64,000 bases of DNA from Wigglesworthia glossinidia (GCA_030827005.1 JAVBJL010000009.1:167182-231181); one strand, 5' to 3'; numbered from the stretch's first letter, positions 39,666 to 50,473 are shown. The notes: a model not told the origin generated them from the sequence alone. Numbers and translations: made by a program.

Positions 39666-40586
39666 TCACGAAATTTTTTTATAATCTATTCCTATAAAAA
39701 AATTAATTACTGTAATTGTAATAATAGAAAAGAAAAAAATTTTTTTGCTCCAAGATATATTAAAATTTGTTTCTGAAGACTTAAATCCTTGAATAGCAAT
39801 ATGCAACCAAGTAGTATTTAAAATAATAGAAATTAATAAATATTTATATCCCGTATATCCTTTAATAAATAAAATTACTGTTGAAATAAAAAATAAAATA
39901 ATATAAAAAATAATATTTATTTTTGTTTTAAAAACCCCTTTTTTAATTGGAAAAATAGGAATTGATGCAGATTTATAATCTTGATATCTAAAAATAGCAA
40001 TTGCATAAGAATGGGGTATTTGCCAAAAAATAAAAATACATAATAAAATTAGTGCACCGAAATCAATATTATTTGTGACTGCACAATATCCAATAATTGG
40101 AGGCATTGCACCGGATAAGCTGCCAATTAAAATTGCATGAACAGAATTTCGTTTCATTAAAATACTATATATTACAACATAAATAAAAAAACCAGTAATA
40201 GAAATCATCAAAGTCAAAAAATTAATTTGAAATAAAAAGATTATTCCAAAAACTAATAATACACATGCATATAAGTATGCCGTTTTAGGACGAATAATCC
40301 CACATACTAAAGCTCTATATTTAGTGCGTTCCATTTGCTTATCTATATCGCGATCAATATAGTTGTTAAATGTTGATGCTGATCCAATTACTAAAGCGGC
40401 GCCCATTACTGTAATAAATAATAAATAAAAATTTGGTTTGCCTTGAGAAGCAAGAAAAAAGCTGCTAGTGGTTGAAACAGTATTACCTAATATAATACCT
40501 GGTTTCATGATTTGAAAATAATTTTTAAAATTTTTATGAAATTTTTTTAAAAATTTTTTATAAAAAAAATTAAGTGAAATTTTCAT
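39666..40586 (-). CDS. cyoE: Protoheme IX farnesyltransferase (heme O synthase)
   Basis: UbiA-family membrane enzyme that adds a farnesyl chain to heme b, making heme o for the bo3 oxidase. From the ATG at 40586 it has 306 residues (E. coli 296). An in-frame ATG at 40616 would add ten residues inside cyoD and is less likely. Conserved motifs are KPGIILGNT, FNNYIDRDIDKQMERTKYRALV (first Asp-rich loop) and the second loop IFRYQDYKSASIPIFP. Eight to nine membrane segments are visible. Its start overlaps the cyoD stop by 17 bases, so the two are coupled. Confidence 0.96.
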   Translation of the reverse strand: MKISLNFFYKKFLKKFHKNFKNYFQIMKPGIILGNTVSTTSSFFLASQGKPNFYLLFITVMGAALVIGSASTFNNYIDRDIDKQMERTKYRALVCGIIRPKTAYLYACVLLVFGIIFLFQINFLTLMISITGFFIYVVIYSILMKRNSVHAILIGSLSGAMPPIIGYCAVTNNIDFGALILLCIFIFWQIPHSYAIAIFRYQDYKSASIPIFPIKKGVFKTKINIIFYIILFFISTVILFIKGYTGYKYLLISIILNTTWLHIAIQGFKSSETNFNISWSKKIFFFSIITITVINFFIGIDYKKIS

Positions 40587-40893
40587 GTAAATGAGACATA
40601 ATCCAGTACGATCCAAAAACTAAAATAAAAATAATTAAAATAGTAAATATTAAAGAAATAAGTTTCCAATTAATTTTATTTGTGCGAATATGTAAAAAGC
40701 AAACTACCTGTGCTATTGATTGTAAGATAGCGCTTGATAGGATTATGATAAAAATAACATTTTTACTTATATTCTGTGTTTGTGTGATTGATAAAAATGA
40801 AATCAATGTTAAAAAGCAAGAAAGACATGTTCCTATTAAATAGGATTTCGTTTTATTTTTTTTTAAAGAAATTTTTTTATATAAAAATGTCAT
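40570..40893 (-). CDS. cyoD: Cytochrome bo3 quinol oxidase subunit IV
   Basis: Small subunit with three membrane helices that assists assembly of the oxidase. The protein is 107 residues (E. coli 109). Features are the N-terminal KSYLIGTCLSCFLTLISF helix, the AQVVCFLHI segment and the WIMSHLHENFT end, which resembles E. coli CyoD. Its start touches the cyoC stop. The order cyoABCDE is intact. Confidence 0.95.
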   Translation of the reverse strand: MTFLYKKISLKKNKTKSYLIGTCLSCFLTLISFLSITQTQNISKNVIFIIILSSAILQSIAQVVCFLHIRTNKINWKLISLIFTILIIFILVFGSYWIMSHLHENFT

Positions 40894-41510
40894 CAGACTA
40901 CTCCTAATAAATATACTATATTAAATACAAAGATCCAAATTATATCTAAAAAATGCCAGAATAAACTTAATAAGTGTAGTCGTGTTTTGTGAATTACAGA
41001 ATATCCTTTTTTATAAGTTTGCATAATAATAATAATCATCCAAAATATTCCAGATAATACGTGTATTCCATGAGTACCGATAATTGTAAAAAATATAGAT
41101 AAAAATGCACTTCTTTCTGGACCATAATTTTGATTTATTAAATAACGAAATTCTTTTAATTCGAAAAATATAAAACATATTCCTAAAAGAACAGTGATAA
41201 TTAACCAAAAATTAATTTTATTTTTATCCTTCTTATCCATTGAAAGTATTGCAAAGCCACACGTTACGCTACTTGATAACAAAATTATTGTTTCTAAAAA
41301 AACTATAGGAATTTCGAATATATCTTTTCCGGAAGGACCTCCTGCAGTATTATTCTGTAGCACAAAATATGTCGCAAATAAAGTTGCAAACAAAATACAA
41401 TCGCTCATCAGATACACCCAAAATCCAAGAATTTTTATTTCTTTACTTCTATCATAACTTATATCAAGATCTTTATCTTGTGTTGAAGAAATAAATGTAT
41501 TAATTAGCAT
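40893..41510 (-). CDS. cyoC: Cytochrome bo3 quinol oxidase subunit III
   Basis: Subunit III of the heme-copper oxidase with five membrane helices, needed for stable proton pumping. The protein is 205 residues (E. coli 204). LGFWVYLMSDCILFATLFATYFVL, GPSGKDIFEIPIVFLETIILL, FTIIGTHGIHVLSGIFWM and FWHFLDIIWIFVFN are highly typical. A 28-base spacer separates it from cyoB. It acts in the inner membrane with CyoA and CyoB. Confidence 0.97.
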   Translation of the reverse strand: MLINTFISSTQDKDLDISYDRSKEIKILGFWVYLMSDCILFATLFATYFVLQNNTAGGPSGKDIFEIPIVFLETIILLSSSVTCGFAILSMDKKDKNKINFWLIITVLLGICFIFFELKEFRYLINQNYGPERSAFLSIFFTIIGTHGIHVLSGIFWMIIIIMQTYKKGYSVIHKTRLHLLSLFWHFLDIIWIFVFNIVYLLGVV

Positions 41511-41538
41511 TTTTTATTATTCCTTTTGATCTACTGCT

Positions 41539-43497
41539 TCATTTTTTACTATTTTCAATACTGTGTATAGTTTTAACGGGAATATAATAATCTTGGTTTG
41601 TTTGAAAGCTATTAAACACCCATACGAATAATATGCCAAATATTCCAAAAATTGACATCCACCATATGTGCCATACCATAGCAAATCCAAATATTAAAGA
41701 AAATATTGCAATAAAAATTCCGCCGCTAGTATTTTTAGGCATATGTATTGGTTTGTATTCTATTAAGTTATTTTTGTTATCTTTTTTATTTTTTATAAAC
41801 CAAAATGCATCTCGCATGTTATATGCATTTGGAATAATAGCGAAATTATATAATGGGGGTGGGGATTGAATTGACCATTCTAGAGTTCTTCCATTCCAGG
41901 GATCTCCGGTGAGATCTCGATTTTGATGTCTATTTTTTATACTAATTAATAATTGTATTATCTGACAGAGTATTCCTAATGCAATTAGGAATGTGCCAAA
42001 TGCAGCAATAGATAATGGTAAATGAAATTCTACATCGATATTTTGACTTAAACGTCTTGTCATCCCCATAAATCCAAGGATATAAAGAGGCATAAAAGCT
42101 ATATAAAATCCAATAATCCAAAACCAAAATGCTCTTTTCCCCCAAGTTTCATTTAACATAAATCCACATGCTTTAGGAAACCAATATGTCATTCCAGCGA
42201 AACATCCAAAAACTACCCCACCTATAATAACATTGTGAAAGTGACCTATTAAAAATAGGCTGTTGTGTAGTACAAAATCGGCTCCTGGAACTGATAGTAG
42301 CACTCCTGTCATTCCGCCAATAGAAAAAGTTATTATAAATCCTATTGTCCATAACATAGATGAATGAAATTTTATTTTCCCTCTATACATAGTAAAAATC
42401 CAATTAAATACCTTTACTCCTGTAGGAATAGCAATAATCATTGTCATAATGCCAAAAAATGAATTTACATCGGCTCCAGAACCCATTGTAAAAAAGTGAT
42501 GTAACCATACGCAAAAAGATAGTAGTGTAATGGCAATTGTTGCCCATACTAAAGAAGTATATCCAAATAAGCTTTTTTTAGAAAAAGTAGCAACAATTTC
42601 GGAGAATATTCCAAAAACTGGAAGAACTAGAATATATACTTCTGGATGCCCCCAAGCCCAAAACAAATTAATATACATCATCATATTCCCACCCATGTCG
42701 TTAGTAAAAAAATGGGTGTTTAAGTAGCGATCTAGAGTTAGTAAAAATATTGTAACGGTAAGAATTGGAAAGGCGGCAATTATAAGAATATTAGTACAGA
42801 ATGAAGTCCAAGTAAATACTGGCATTTTCATCATAGGCATATTAGGAGCTCTCATACGTAAAATTGTAACAAAAAAATTAATGCCTGTTAGTGTTGTTCC
42901 AATGCCAGAAATTTGAATACTCCAAATCCAATAATCTACTCCAACTCCTGGACTATATTGGATTTCTGATAACGGTGGATATGCAGCCCAGCCAGTTTGT
43001 GCAAATTCTCCTATTCCTAATGAAAGGTTTATAAGAATAACTCCTACCATAAATAACCAAAAACTTAATGAATTTAAAAAAGGAAATGCAACATCTCGAG
43101 CGCCAATTTGTAAAGGAATAATTAAATTCATTAAACCAACTATAAAAGGTGTCGCCATAAAAATAATCATGATAACGCCGTGAGCTGTAATAATTTGATC
43201 ATAATGGTGGGGGTTTAAAAAACCTGATTGACCAGAAGATACAATTGCTTGATGTGCACGCATCATAATTGCATCTGCAAATCCTCTTAGCATCATAATA
43301 AATGCAATTATTATGTACATAATACCGATTTTTTTATGATCTACTGAAGTTAACCATTCTTTCCAAAGATATATCCATTTTTTATAATAAGTAATTGCAG
43401 CAATTAATCCTAATCCAATTAAAAAAATAATGAAAATTGTTATCATTACGATGGGTTCTTGATAAGGAATAGAATTAAGATCTAATTTTCCCAGCAT
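41539..43497 (-). CDS. cyoB: Cytochrome bo3 quinol oxidase subunit I
   Basis: Catalytic subunit with heme b, heme o3 and CuB; it oxidises ubiquinol, reduces oxygen to water and pumps protons. The protein is 652 residues (E. coli 663). Cofactor histidines are visible in ITAHGVIM, in [12 protein letters not shown] (CuB His with the cross-linked Tyr), in [10 protein letters not shown] (CuB pair) and in [12 protein letters not shown] (heme pair). About fifteen hydrophobic helices are present. Strong conservation indicates that aerobic respiration is a main energy route for this organism. Confidence 0.98.
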   Translation of the reverse strand: MLGKLDLNSIPYQEPIVMITIFIIFLIGLGLIAAITYYKKWIYLWKEWLTSVDHKKIGIMYIIIAFIMMLRGFADAIMMRAHQAIVSSGQSGFLNPHHYDQIITAHGVIMIIFMATPFIVGLMNLIIPLQIGARDVAFPFLNSLSFWLFMVGVILINLSLGIGEFAQTGWAAYPPLSEIQYSPGVGVDYWIWSIQISGIGTTLTGINFFVTILRMRAPNMPMMKMPVFTWTSFCTNILIIAAFPILTVTIFLLTLDRYLNTHFFTNDMGGNMMMYINLFWAWGHPEVYILVLPVFGIFSEIVATFSKKSLFGYTSLVWATIAITLLSFCVWLHHFFTMGSGADVNSFFGIMTMIIAIPTGVKVFNWIFTMYRGKIKFHSSMLWTIGFIITFSIGGMTGVLLSVPGADFVLHNSLFLIGHFHNVIIGGVVFGCFAGMTYWFPKACGFMLNETWGKRAFWFWIIGFYIAFMPLYILGFMGMTRRLSQNIDVEFHLPLSIAAFGTFLIALGILCQIIQLLISIKNRHQNRDLTGDPWNGRTLEWSIQSPPPLYNFAIIPNAYNMRDAFWFIKNKKDNKNNLIEYKPIHMPKNTSGGIFIAIFSLIFGFAMVWHIWWMSIFGIFGILFVWVFNSFQTNQDYYIPVKTIHSIENSKK

Positions 43498-43545
43498 AAT
43501 TTTTTTCCTATGTTAATTAGTTTATATAAATTGTTAGTTATAATT

Positions 43546-44412
43546 TTAAATATTATGAGAATGCTTAAATTGATTAATCACGTCGTGAAATAAATTTGGT
43601 TTGACTTCAGAAAAATATTCTATTGGATGATTGATACTAGGATTAGCAATAGAAAGATAATCTTGCATATTCTTAATTTTTTTAGAAGATTTTTGAATAT
43701 TTTGAATCCAAAGATCAAATGCATGTTGATCAGATAAAGAAATGGCGATAAATTTCATTTCAGAAAAACCGGCTCCACTAAAATTAGCAGATATTCCTTT
43801 ATATATTCCTGTTGAATTGGATATAAGATGTAAGATCGAATTCATGCCTGCCATGGCATAAATTTGCCCACCTAATTGCGGAATAAAAAACGAATTCATA
43901 ACAGAGTTTGATGTGATATTAAATTTTATTGGAACATTTTTTGGAAATGCAATTTCGTTGATGGTTGCTATATTATAATCTGGATAGATAAATAGCCATT
44001 TCCAATCAAGAGAGATCACTTGTATTTTTAAAGTATTATTTAAAGACAAAATTTCTTTTTTTGGATCTAATAAGTGTGTGGAGCGCCAAGTAAGTGTTGC
44101 CAAAAAAATAATAGCAAGTATTGGGATCCCCCAAATTATATATTCAATTTTTTTAGAATGAGTCCAATTCGGTAAATATATTGATTTTTTATTAGATTCT
44201 CGATATTTAATTGCAAATATAGCGGTCATAGAAATTACTGGAATAACTATGCTGAGCATAATAAATATGGCAATTAGTATTAGTTGTTTTTCTTCTAATC
44301 CGATTTCCCCTTTAGGATGCATTAAAGTCATATTATTACAGCTATTTAAAAAAAATAAAATACAAATTAAAATGATATTTTTTAATGATGTTTTTATGTT
44401 ATTGTTTAGCAT
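43546..44412 (-). CDS. cyoA: Cytochrome bo3 quinol oxidase subunit II
   Basis: Subunit II with a periplasmic cupredoxin-like domain that lacks copper in the quinol oxidases. The protein is 288 residues (E. coli 315). A signal sequence ends in a lipobox LNSC with Cys25, the same position as in E. coli. Two membrane helices follow, then LDWKWLFIYPDYNIATINEIAFP and FFIPQLGGQIYAMAGM. The C-terminal tail is shorter than in E. coli. It is the first gene of the operon; its promoter should lie in the 311-base gap beyond 44412. Confidence 0.97.
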   Translation of the reverse strand: MLNNNIKTSLKNIILICILFFLNSCNNMTLMHPKGEIGLEEKQLILIAIFIMLSIVIPVISMTAIFAIKYRESNKKSIYLPNWTHSKKIEYIIWGIPILAIIFLATLTWRSTHLLDPKKEILSLNNTLKIQVISLDWKWLFIYPDYNIATINEIAFPKNVPIKFNITSNSVMNSFFIPQLGGQIYAMAGMNSILHLISNSTGIYKGISANFSGAGFSEMKFIAISLSDQHAFDLWIQNIQKSSKKIKNMQDYLSIANPSINHPIEYFSEVKPNLFHDVINQFKHSHNI

Positions 44413-44723
44413 ATTTAAATAGCCTTTATATAATCATATTTTATGTTATTTATATGTAATTTTAAAATTTGACTTAATTTACATAAATTTTTATAATTAA
44501 ATTTGAATATACCAATTAAAACTTTTTTTCAAAATTTGATCTAATAAATTTTTAGATTCGACTGATAAATATTTTTTATAAATTTAAAATATATATCTTA
44601 TATTCTTAAAGTAAATAAAATTTAATAAAATTTTTAGTAATTATATCTTAATTATTGATTATTTAGATAAATTTTAAAAAATTTTTATGGAAATTAATTC
44701 ATTAATTTTAAACAAATAACTTT
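44413..44723. other. Divergent gap between cyoA and panE
   Basis: 311 bases without an open frame, between two divergent genes. It must carry the cyo operon promoter. Oxygen-responsive sites (ArcA or Fnr type) cannot be asserted in such AT-rich sequence. No tRNA or stable hairpin is seen. Confidence 0.45.
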
Positions 44724-45611
44724 ATGAAAATTACTGTTTTAGGATGCGGTGTAATAGGAAAGATTTGGCTATCTTATTTTATAAAAAAAAGATATTCAGT
44801 GCAAGGATGGTTAAAAAAACCTAAAAATTTTTTTAATTTTCAAATAAAATCGGTTTATAATATAAGAAAAATATATCAAACCCACTCAAACAATTTTTAT
44901 TTTTTACAAAATAGCGACATCCTTCTTGTAACATTAAAATCCTGGCAAATTTTAGCAGCACTTCGACAAATACTTCCAGAATTAAAAAAAAATTGCTCTA
45001 TCGTTATTATTCAAAACGGTATGGGGATCCAAGAAAAATTAACAAAAATTAAACAACCATTATTTTTTGGAATTACCACTCATGCCGGATATTTAAAAAA
45101 TTGCACTGTTCATCATTCTTATTACGGTAAAACATATATTGGTCCAGGAAATATTTCAAAATATTTTTATAGATCTACTATGTTTACTTTAAATAATGTA
45201 TTACCCAAAGTGATATGGAAAAAGAATATTTTATATTTTGCATGGTTAAAATTAGCAGTAAACTGCGTAATTAATCCATTGAGTGTAATTTATAATTGTA
45301 AAAACGGGGAATTATTAAAATATAAAAAAGACATACTAACATTATTGTATGAAATATCATTAATTATGAATTCTAAAGGTTACAATATAAATAAAAAGAT
45401 ACTATTTAAATATATTTTAAGTATTATTTATAAAACAAAAGATAATATTTCATCGATGCTACAAGACTTTATTTATAATAAAAAGTCTGAAATTGATTAT
45501 ATTAATGGCTATATTATACATTGCAGTATGCAATCCAAAATTCATGTACCATATAATACATATATTTTTGAATTAATTAAAAAAAAAGAATCTATTTATT
45601 TGAAAAATTAA
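44724..45611 (+). CDS. panE: 2-dehydropantoate 2-reductase
   Basis: NADPH-dependent reduction of ketopantoate to pantoate in pantothenate (vitamin B5) synthesis. The protein is 295 residues (E. coli 303). The Rossmann motif GCGVIGKIW starts at residue 7. NGMGIQEKL matches the family NGMG segment. The catalytic lysine is in LKLAVNCVINPLSVIYNCKNGEL and the glutamate in KSEIDYINGYI. It is a fairly divergent copy but has all key residues. PanB and PanC are not in the window, so supply of pantothenate cannot be concluded from this gene alone. Confidence 0.95.
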   Translation: MKITVLGCGVIGKIWLSYFIKKRYSVQGWLKKPKNFFNFQIKSVYNIRKIYQTHSNNFYFLQNSDILLVTLKSWQILAALRQILPELKKNCSIVIIQNGMGIQEKLTKIKQPLFFGITTHAGYLKNCTVHHSYYGKTYIGPGNISKYFYRSTMFTLNNVLPKVIWKKNILYFAWLKLAVNCVINPLSVIYNCKNGELLKYKKDILTLLYEISLIMNSKGYNINKKILFKYILSIIYKTKDNISSMLQDFIYNKKSEIDYINGYIIHCSMQSKIHVPYNTYIFELIKKKESIYLKN

Positions 45612-45614
45612 TAT

Positions 45615-45935
45615 TTATATTTTAAGAATAACTGAAAAAATTTTGATATTTTTAAATCCTTTTTCATATAAGTATATTGCTTGTAATCGACTCATCATAC
45701 CATAATCGCAGTATAGTACGTAAGTTTCATTTTTATCTAAATTTGAAAAATTTTTATGTATTTTGAAATACGGCAATTTACTTACAGTAATACTTTTTAA
45801 TTTTAATGGATTTTTATCGGTTTCTTCTGGATTACGAATATCTAGAACTATATCGGTTGTATTTAATTGCGAAAAGTCATAAATTTCTTGAATATATGGA
45901 ATTTCAGGAACTAATTTTATTTTTTTTTTGTACAT
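45615..45935 (-). CDS. thiI: Free-standing rhodanese domain of ThiI
   Basis: Matches only the C-terminal rhodanese domain of E. coli ThiI (about residues 400-482 of 482). DIVLDIRNPEETDKNPLKL aligns with VVLDIRSIDEQEDKPLKV, and YCDYGMMSRLQAIYLYEKGF with [20 protein letters not shown]. Cys76 is the persulfide-carrying residue (E. coli C456). The THUMP and adenylation domains for tRNA 4-thiouridine are absent, and the preceding 228 bases hold no remnant that I can read. The ATG start and the compact 106 residues suggest a reshaped gene rather than debris. From work on Salmonella, this domain alone supports thiazole synthesis for thiamine, so the likely retained role is sulfur transfer for thiamine. 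It lies between panE and ispA, the ancestral place. Confidence 0.9.
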   Translation of the reverse strand: MYKKKIKLVPEIPYIQEIYDFSQLNTTDIVLDIRNPEETDKNPLKLKSITVSKLPYFKIHKNFSNLDKNETYVLYCDYGMMSRLQAIYLYEKGFKNIKIFSVILKI

Positions 45936-46163
45936 CTTTTTAGCAAATTGATTATTTTTTATTAATTTATTGATAAATTAATAAAATTTTTTTATCCCTA
46001 ATTAATAGGGTTTTGTAAAATAAATTATAATATAAATTTTATTATAATCAAGTGATATATAATATATGTAAATATATTTTTATACTACTTTATTTAATCA
46101 ATTTATATAATAATTTTTTAAATTAAATTTTTATTATCAATATTAACTATAATTAACATTATA

Positions 46164-47066
46164 ATGACAACTTTTTTATTTTCTTTAAAAACATGTCAAG
46201 AACATATCAATAAAATATTAAAAAAATATTTATACCGATTTTCTAAAAGCGAAACGCAGCTTACATTAGCAATGGAATATGGATTGTGTAATGGAGGTAA
46301 AAGATTAAGAGCTTTTTTAGTTTATACAGTCGGAGAGTTATTTAAAATTCCCAAAAAAAATTTAGATAGTATTGCAGCTGCAATCGAATGTATACATGCA
46401 TATTCTTTAATTCATGATGATCTGCCAGCAATGGACAATGATAATTTACGTCGAGGATTACCATCTTGTCATATGAAATATGGAGAGCATTTAGCGATTT
46501 TAGCCGGAGATGCACTGCAAACTTTAGCATTTAATATATTATCCGATATTAATATATCTAGTGTATCAATTATAAAGAGAATAGAAATAATATCTATTTT
46601 GGCCAACGCTATTGGTGGGAATGGAATGTGTTTGGGACAGTCTTTAGATCTAGAACTACAGGGATCTTTGATATCTATAAAAGACTTAAATAATATATAC
46701 AAAAATAAAACCGGTGCATTAATTTATGCAGCATTAAAAATGACAATGTTGTCTGGGACAATATACGATAAAAAAATTATAAATAATTTAAAAAATTATG
46801 CGCAATTAATAGGTTTAGCATTTCAAATTCAAGATGATATTTTAAATATTACTGGTAATTCTGATAGAACTGGAAAATGTCAAGGTTCAGATGAAAAATT
46901 AAACAAAAATACGTATTTTAGTATACTAGGTTTAAATAAAGCAAGAAAAAAAGCATTAAATTTATACCAACAAGCACTAATTAATTTAGAATATATGAAT
47001 AAATTAGGTTATAATACCAAATCATTAATGGAATTAGCGCACTATATTGTAGTGCGTGATCAATGA
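46164..47066 (+). CDS. ispA: Farnesyl diphosphate synthase
   Basis: Condenses IPP with DMAPP and GPP to farnesyl diphosphate, precursor of undecaprenyl and ubiquinone chains and of heme o. The protein is 300 residues (E. coli 299). The first aspartate-rich motif is DDLPAMD (85-91), followed by [15 protein letters not shown] and the second motif region FQIQDDILN are visible. The last Asp of the second motif (DDILD in E. coli) is Asn here. It ends 22 bases before dxs. Confidence 0.97.
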   Translation: MTTFLFSLKTCQEHINKILKKYLYRFSKSETQLTLAMEYGLCNGGKRLRAFLVYTVGELFKIPKKNLDSIAAAIECIHAYSLIHDDLPAMDNDNLRRGLPSCHMKYGEHLAILAGDALQTLAFNILSDINISSVSIIKRIEIISILANAIGGNGMCLGQSLDLELQGSLISIKDLNNIYKNKTGALIYAALKMTMLSGTIYDKKIINNLKNYAQLIGLAFQIQDDILNITGNSDRTGKCQGSDEKLNKNTYFSILGLNKARKKALNLYQQALINLEYMNKLGYNTKSLMELAHYIVVRDQ

Positions 47067-47088
47067 TCGAGGAAATGTTGATTATATT

Positions 47089-48972
47089 ATGAATAACGAA
47101 ATGGATATTAATAATATTAAATATTCAATTTTAAACGAAATCAACGATCCTATATTATTGAGAAAATTATCAGAAAAACAATTAAAATTATTTAGTCAGG
47201 AATTAAGAAATTTTCTTCTTGATAGCGTGAGTAATTCTAGCGGTCATTTTGCTTCTGGATTAGGAGTTATAGAACTTACAATTGCACTACATTACGTTTA
47301 TAATACTCCTATAGATTATTTAATTTGGGATGTAGGACATCAAGCTTATCCGCATAAAATTATTACTGGTCGAAAAGACCGTATGATGACAATTCGAAAA
47401 AAAAATGGACTACATCCATTTCCGTTTCGCGAAGAAAGCAAATATGACGTATTATCTGTTGGACACTCTTCTACATCAATAAGTGCCGGTTTAGGCATAG
47501 CAATTACTGTAGAAAAAGAAAATCAAAATCGACATGTAGTATGCGTGATTGGAGACGGTGCAATAACGTCAGGAATGGCATTTGAAGCTATGAATCATGC
47601 AGGATCTATTAAATCAAATTTATTAATTATTTTAAATGACAACTCTATGTCGATTTCAGAAAACGTTGGAGCGTTACATAAACAAAATTCTAATTATTTT
47701 TTAACTAATAAAATTTTTTCTATATTGCAAAAAAATAGTCAAAAAATTTTTAAAAATATGCCTAAATTAAAAAAAATTATAAAAACAATTGGATTTAACC
47801 TACATAAATTGTTTTCTACCGAAACTTTATTTGAAAAATTAGGATTTAAGTATTTTGGCCCTTATGACGGACACGATATTCCATTATTAATTAGTATATT
47901 AAAAAAATTACGTTTTATTAATGGACCAAAGTTATTACATATTTTAACCAAAAAAGGGAAAGGGTATGCTCCTGCAGAAAAAGACCCAATTAGCTGGCAC
48001 GCTGTGCCAAAATTTAATTTAAAAATTGGAATATCTACGCATCAACATGATACACAAACTTATTCTACAGTCTTTGGAAATTGGTTATGCGAAACAGCAA
48101 AAAAAGATAAAAAATTAATTGCAATCACTCCTGCTATGCGAGAAGGCTCCGGTTTAGTAAAATTTTCTAAAAAATATCCTGAACAATATTTTGATGTTGC
48201 TATTTCTGAACAACATGCAGTTACTTTTGCTGCAGGTTTAGCAATAGGAGGATACAAACCAGTTGTTGCTATCTATTCTACATTTTTGCAAAGAGCATAT
48301 GATCAAATTATTCATGATGTTGCTATCCAAAATTTATCAGTACTATTCGCCATTGATCGCGCTGGAATAGTTGGTCCTGATGGATCTACTCATCAAGGAG
48401 CCTTAGATTTATCCTACTTGCGTTGTATTCCAAATATGATCATAATGACTCCTAGCGATGAAAATGAATGCAGACTAATGCTTTATACAGGTTATCATCA
48501 TCAATCTGGACCTGCTGCAGTGCGTTATCCAAAAGGAATTGGGGTTGGAGTAAAATACACTGATCTTTATAAAATCCCTTTGGGAAAAGCAGTAATGCTA
48601 AAAAAAGGTAAAAATATAGCAATATTAAATTTTGGGGTACTTTTATTACAAGCAAACGCCGTTGCCCATGAACTCAATGCTACTTTAGTAGATATGAGAT
48701 TTGTTAAGCCACTTGATAGTATTTTATTGAAAAAAATTGCAACCAATCATCAAGCACTCATAACTTTAGAAGAAAATGTTATTATGGGAGGTGCTGGAAG
48801 TGCAGTAAATGAATTTTTAATGCGTCATAGATTATTAGTACCTGTTTTAAATATTGGGCTACCAGACCGTTTCATTGCGCATGGTAGTCAGCAAGAAGTT
48901 AGAACTTTTTTAGGACTAGATAGCGCGGGTATTAGAAAAAAAATAAAAAAATGGCTAAATCAAAATATTTAA
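47089..48972 (+). CDS. dxs: 1-deoxy-D-xylulose-5-phosphate synthase
   Basis: Thiamine-diphosphate enzyme for the first step of the MEP isoprenoid pathway; the product also feeds thiamine and pyridoxine synthesis. From the ATG at 47089 it has 627 residues (E. coli 620). An in-frame GTG at 47056 overlaps ispA and is less likely. Motifs are [21 protein letters not shown], the thiamine-binding [18 protein letters not shown] and, in the transketolase-like half, [18 protein letters not shown]. Conservation is high. It is expressed with ispA. Confidence 0.98.
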   Translation: MNNEMDINNIKYSILNEINDPILLRKLSEKQLKLFSQELRNFLLDSVSNSSGHFASGLGVIELTIALHYVYNTPIDYLIWDVGHQAYPHKIITGRKDRMMTIRKKNGLHPFPFREESKYDVLSVGHSSTSISAGLGIAITVEKENQNRHVVCVIGDGAITSGMAFEAMNHAGSIKSNLLIILNDNSMSISENVGALHKQNSNYFLTNKIFSILQKNSQKIFKNMPKLKKIIKTIGFNLHKLFSTETLFEKLGFKYFGPYDGHDIPLLISILKKLRFINGPKLLHILTKKGKGYAPAEKDPISWHAVPKFNLKIGISTHQHDTQTYSTVFGNWLCETAKKDKKLIAITPAMREGSGLVKFSKKYPEQYFDVAISEQHAVTFAAGLAIGGYKPVVAIYSTFLQRAYDQIIHDVAIQNLSVLFAIDRAGIVGPDGSTHQGALDLSYLRCIPNMIIMTPSDENECRLMLYTGYHHQSGPAAVRYPKGIGVGVKYTDLYKIPLGKAVMLKKGKNIAILNFGVLLLQANAVAHELNATLVDMRFVKPLDSILLKKIATNHQALITLEENVIMGGAGSAVNEFLMRHRLLVPVLNIGLPDRFIAHGSQQEVRTFLGLDSAGIRKKIKKWLNQNI

Positions 48973-48989
48973 AATAAATTCAATTTTCA

Positions 48990-50357
48990 TTAACGTAATA
49001 AAAGAAAAATTTTAGTTTCTCCTCGAACAATATTCAGCGCAATAACTGAGGGTTTCTTATCTAAAGCTTTTTTAAGTTGAGCGATATTCTGAACTCTTTC
49101 TCGGTTTAATCCAATGATCATATCACTTTTTTGTAATCCTATCGAAAATGCCGGAGAATCTTTAATAACATCTTCTACTTTTACTCCTAATGTACCATCT
49201 TTTAAAGATCCATTTACTAATGATACGCCTTGTAATGCAGGAACCAGAATTTCTTCAGTAGTTAAATTTGATTTATCATCTAAAATAACAGAAATATTTT
49301 TTAAGTTTCCATTACGTAATATTCCTAACATAATAGTTTTTCCGGGTGCAGTGATCCCTACTTTTACTCGTAACTCTGCAAAACTTTTAATAGATTTTCC
49401 GTCAATAGATATAATTATATCTCCTGCTTTTATTCCTGATTTATATGCTGCAGAATTTGGTATTACTTCACTAACAAAAGCGCCACGTTGTGCTTCTATA
49501 CTAAATGCTTTTGCAATATCTGCGGTTAGTTCAGTACCTTTTATACCTAATTGTCCACGTTTTACTTCTCCATGTTGAATAATTTGATTGCATAAATTTT
49601 TTACGATATTACTTGGAATAGCAAACCCGATACCAATATTACCACCTCCAGGTGTAAGAATAGCTGTATTAATTCCTATCAATTCTCCATTTAAATTTAA
49701 TAAAGCTCCTCCGGAATTTCCACGATTAATTGAAGCATCAGTTTGAATAAAATTTTCTAGCCCTTCTAAATTCAATCCACTTCTGCCTAAAGCAGATACG
49801 ATACCTGAAGTAACAGTTTGACCTAATCCAAAAGGATTTCCTACAGCAATAGCGAAATCGCCTACTTTTAGTATATCAGAATCAGAAATAACTACCTCAA
49901 TAAGATTTTTAGGATTAGGAATTTGTAGTAATGCAAGATCTGTTTGTTCGTCTTTTCCTATTAATTTAGCAAAAAATTCTCTTCCATCATTTAATTGAAT
50001 TTTAATTTTATCTGCGCCATTAATCACATGATTATTTGTTATAATATATCCTTTTTGAGAATTAATAATTACTCCTGATCCTAATCCTTCAAAAGGGCGT
50101 ATACCATTATTACCAAACGGTAAATCTGGTCCAAAAAAGTATTTAAATTCTTTTGGTAAAACAAAACGTTTAACTGCTTGTGTGCCTTCAACATGCACAC
50201 TAACGACTGCAGGTAATACTTTTGTTAGCATAGGTGCTAAGCTTGGCATGATTTGATTTTTTTTATATTCTTCAGAAAAAAATGCCTGTACATTGATATA
50301 TGGTAAAAAATTTATACTAATTAAAATCAGTGCTTTAATTAAAAAACTTATTTTCAT
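48990..50357 (-). CDS. degQ: Periplasmic serine endoprotease DegQ (HtrA family)
   Basis: Periplasmic protease and chaperone for misfolded envelope proteins. Its 455 residues equal E. coli DegQ. A signal peptide spans about residues 5-26. The catalytic triad is H110 in TNNHVING, D140 in QTDLAL and S215 in GNSGGAL. Two PDZ domains follow (about 255-345 and 360-450). The degQ-zapG-zapE-rplM-rpsI neighbourhood of E. coli favours DegQ over DegP. degS is not present; dxs converges on its 3' end. Confidence 0.96.
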   Translation of the reverse strand: MKISFLIKALILISINFLPYINVQAFFSEEYKKNQIMPSLAPMLTKVLPAVVSVHVEGTQAVKRFVLPKEFKYFFGPDLPFGNNGIRPFEGLGSGVIINSQKGYIITNNHVINGADKIKIQLNDGREFFAKLIGKDEQTDLALLQIPNPKNLIEVVISDSDILKVGDFAIAVGNPFGLGQTVTSGIVSALGRSGLNLEGLENFIQTDASINRGNSGGALLNLNGELIGINTAILTPGGGNIGIGFAIPSNIVKNLCNQIIQHGEVKRGQLGIKGTELTADIAKAFSIEAQRGAFVSEVIPNSAAYKSGIKAGDIIISIDGKSIKSFAELRVKVGITAPGKTIMLGILRNGNLKNISVILDDKSNLTTEEILVPALQGVSLVNGSLKDGTLGVKVEDVIKDSPAFSIGLQKSDMIIGLNRERVQNIAQLKKALDKKPSVIALNIVRGETKIFLLLR

Positions 50358-50473
50358 TTCAATTCGCTTTTATTTTTGATTTTAAAATTAACTTATAATG
50401 ATCGATAAATTATATAAATTGCAATTAAATCGGTTTCACACAAATATGTGATTGAATAAAATATCTCACATTA

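Noticed and set aside
50436..50451. TCACA-N6-TGTGA near degQ and a shared 12-mer (CACAAATATGTG) at 61514-61525, considered as a CRP-type or other regulator site.
   Set aside because: The half-sites are in the reverse order to a CRP site (TGTGA-N6-TCACA). A shared AT-rich 12-mer can arise by chance in 64 kb.
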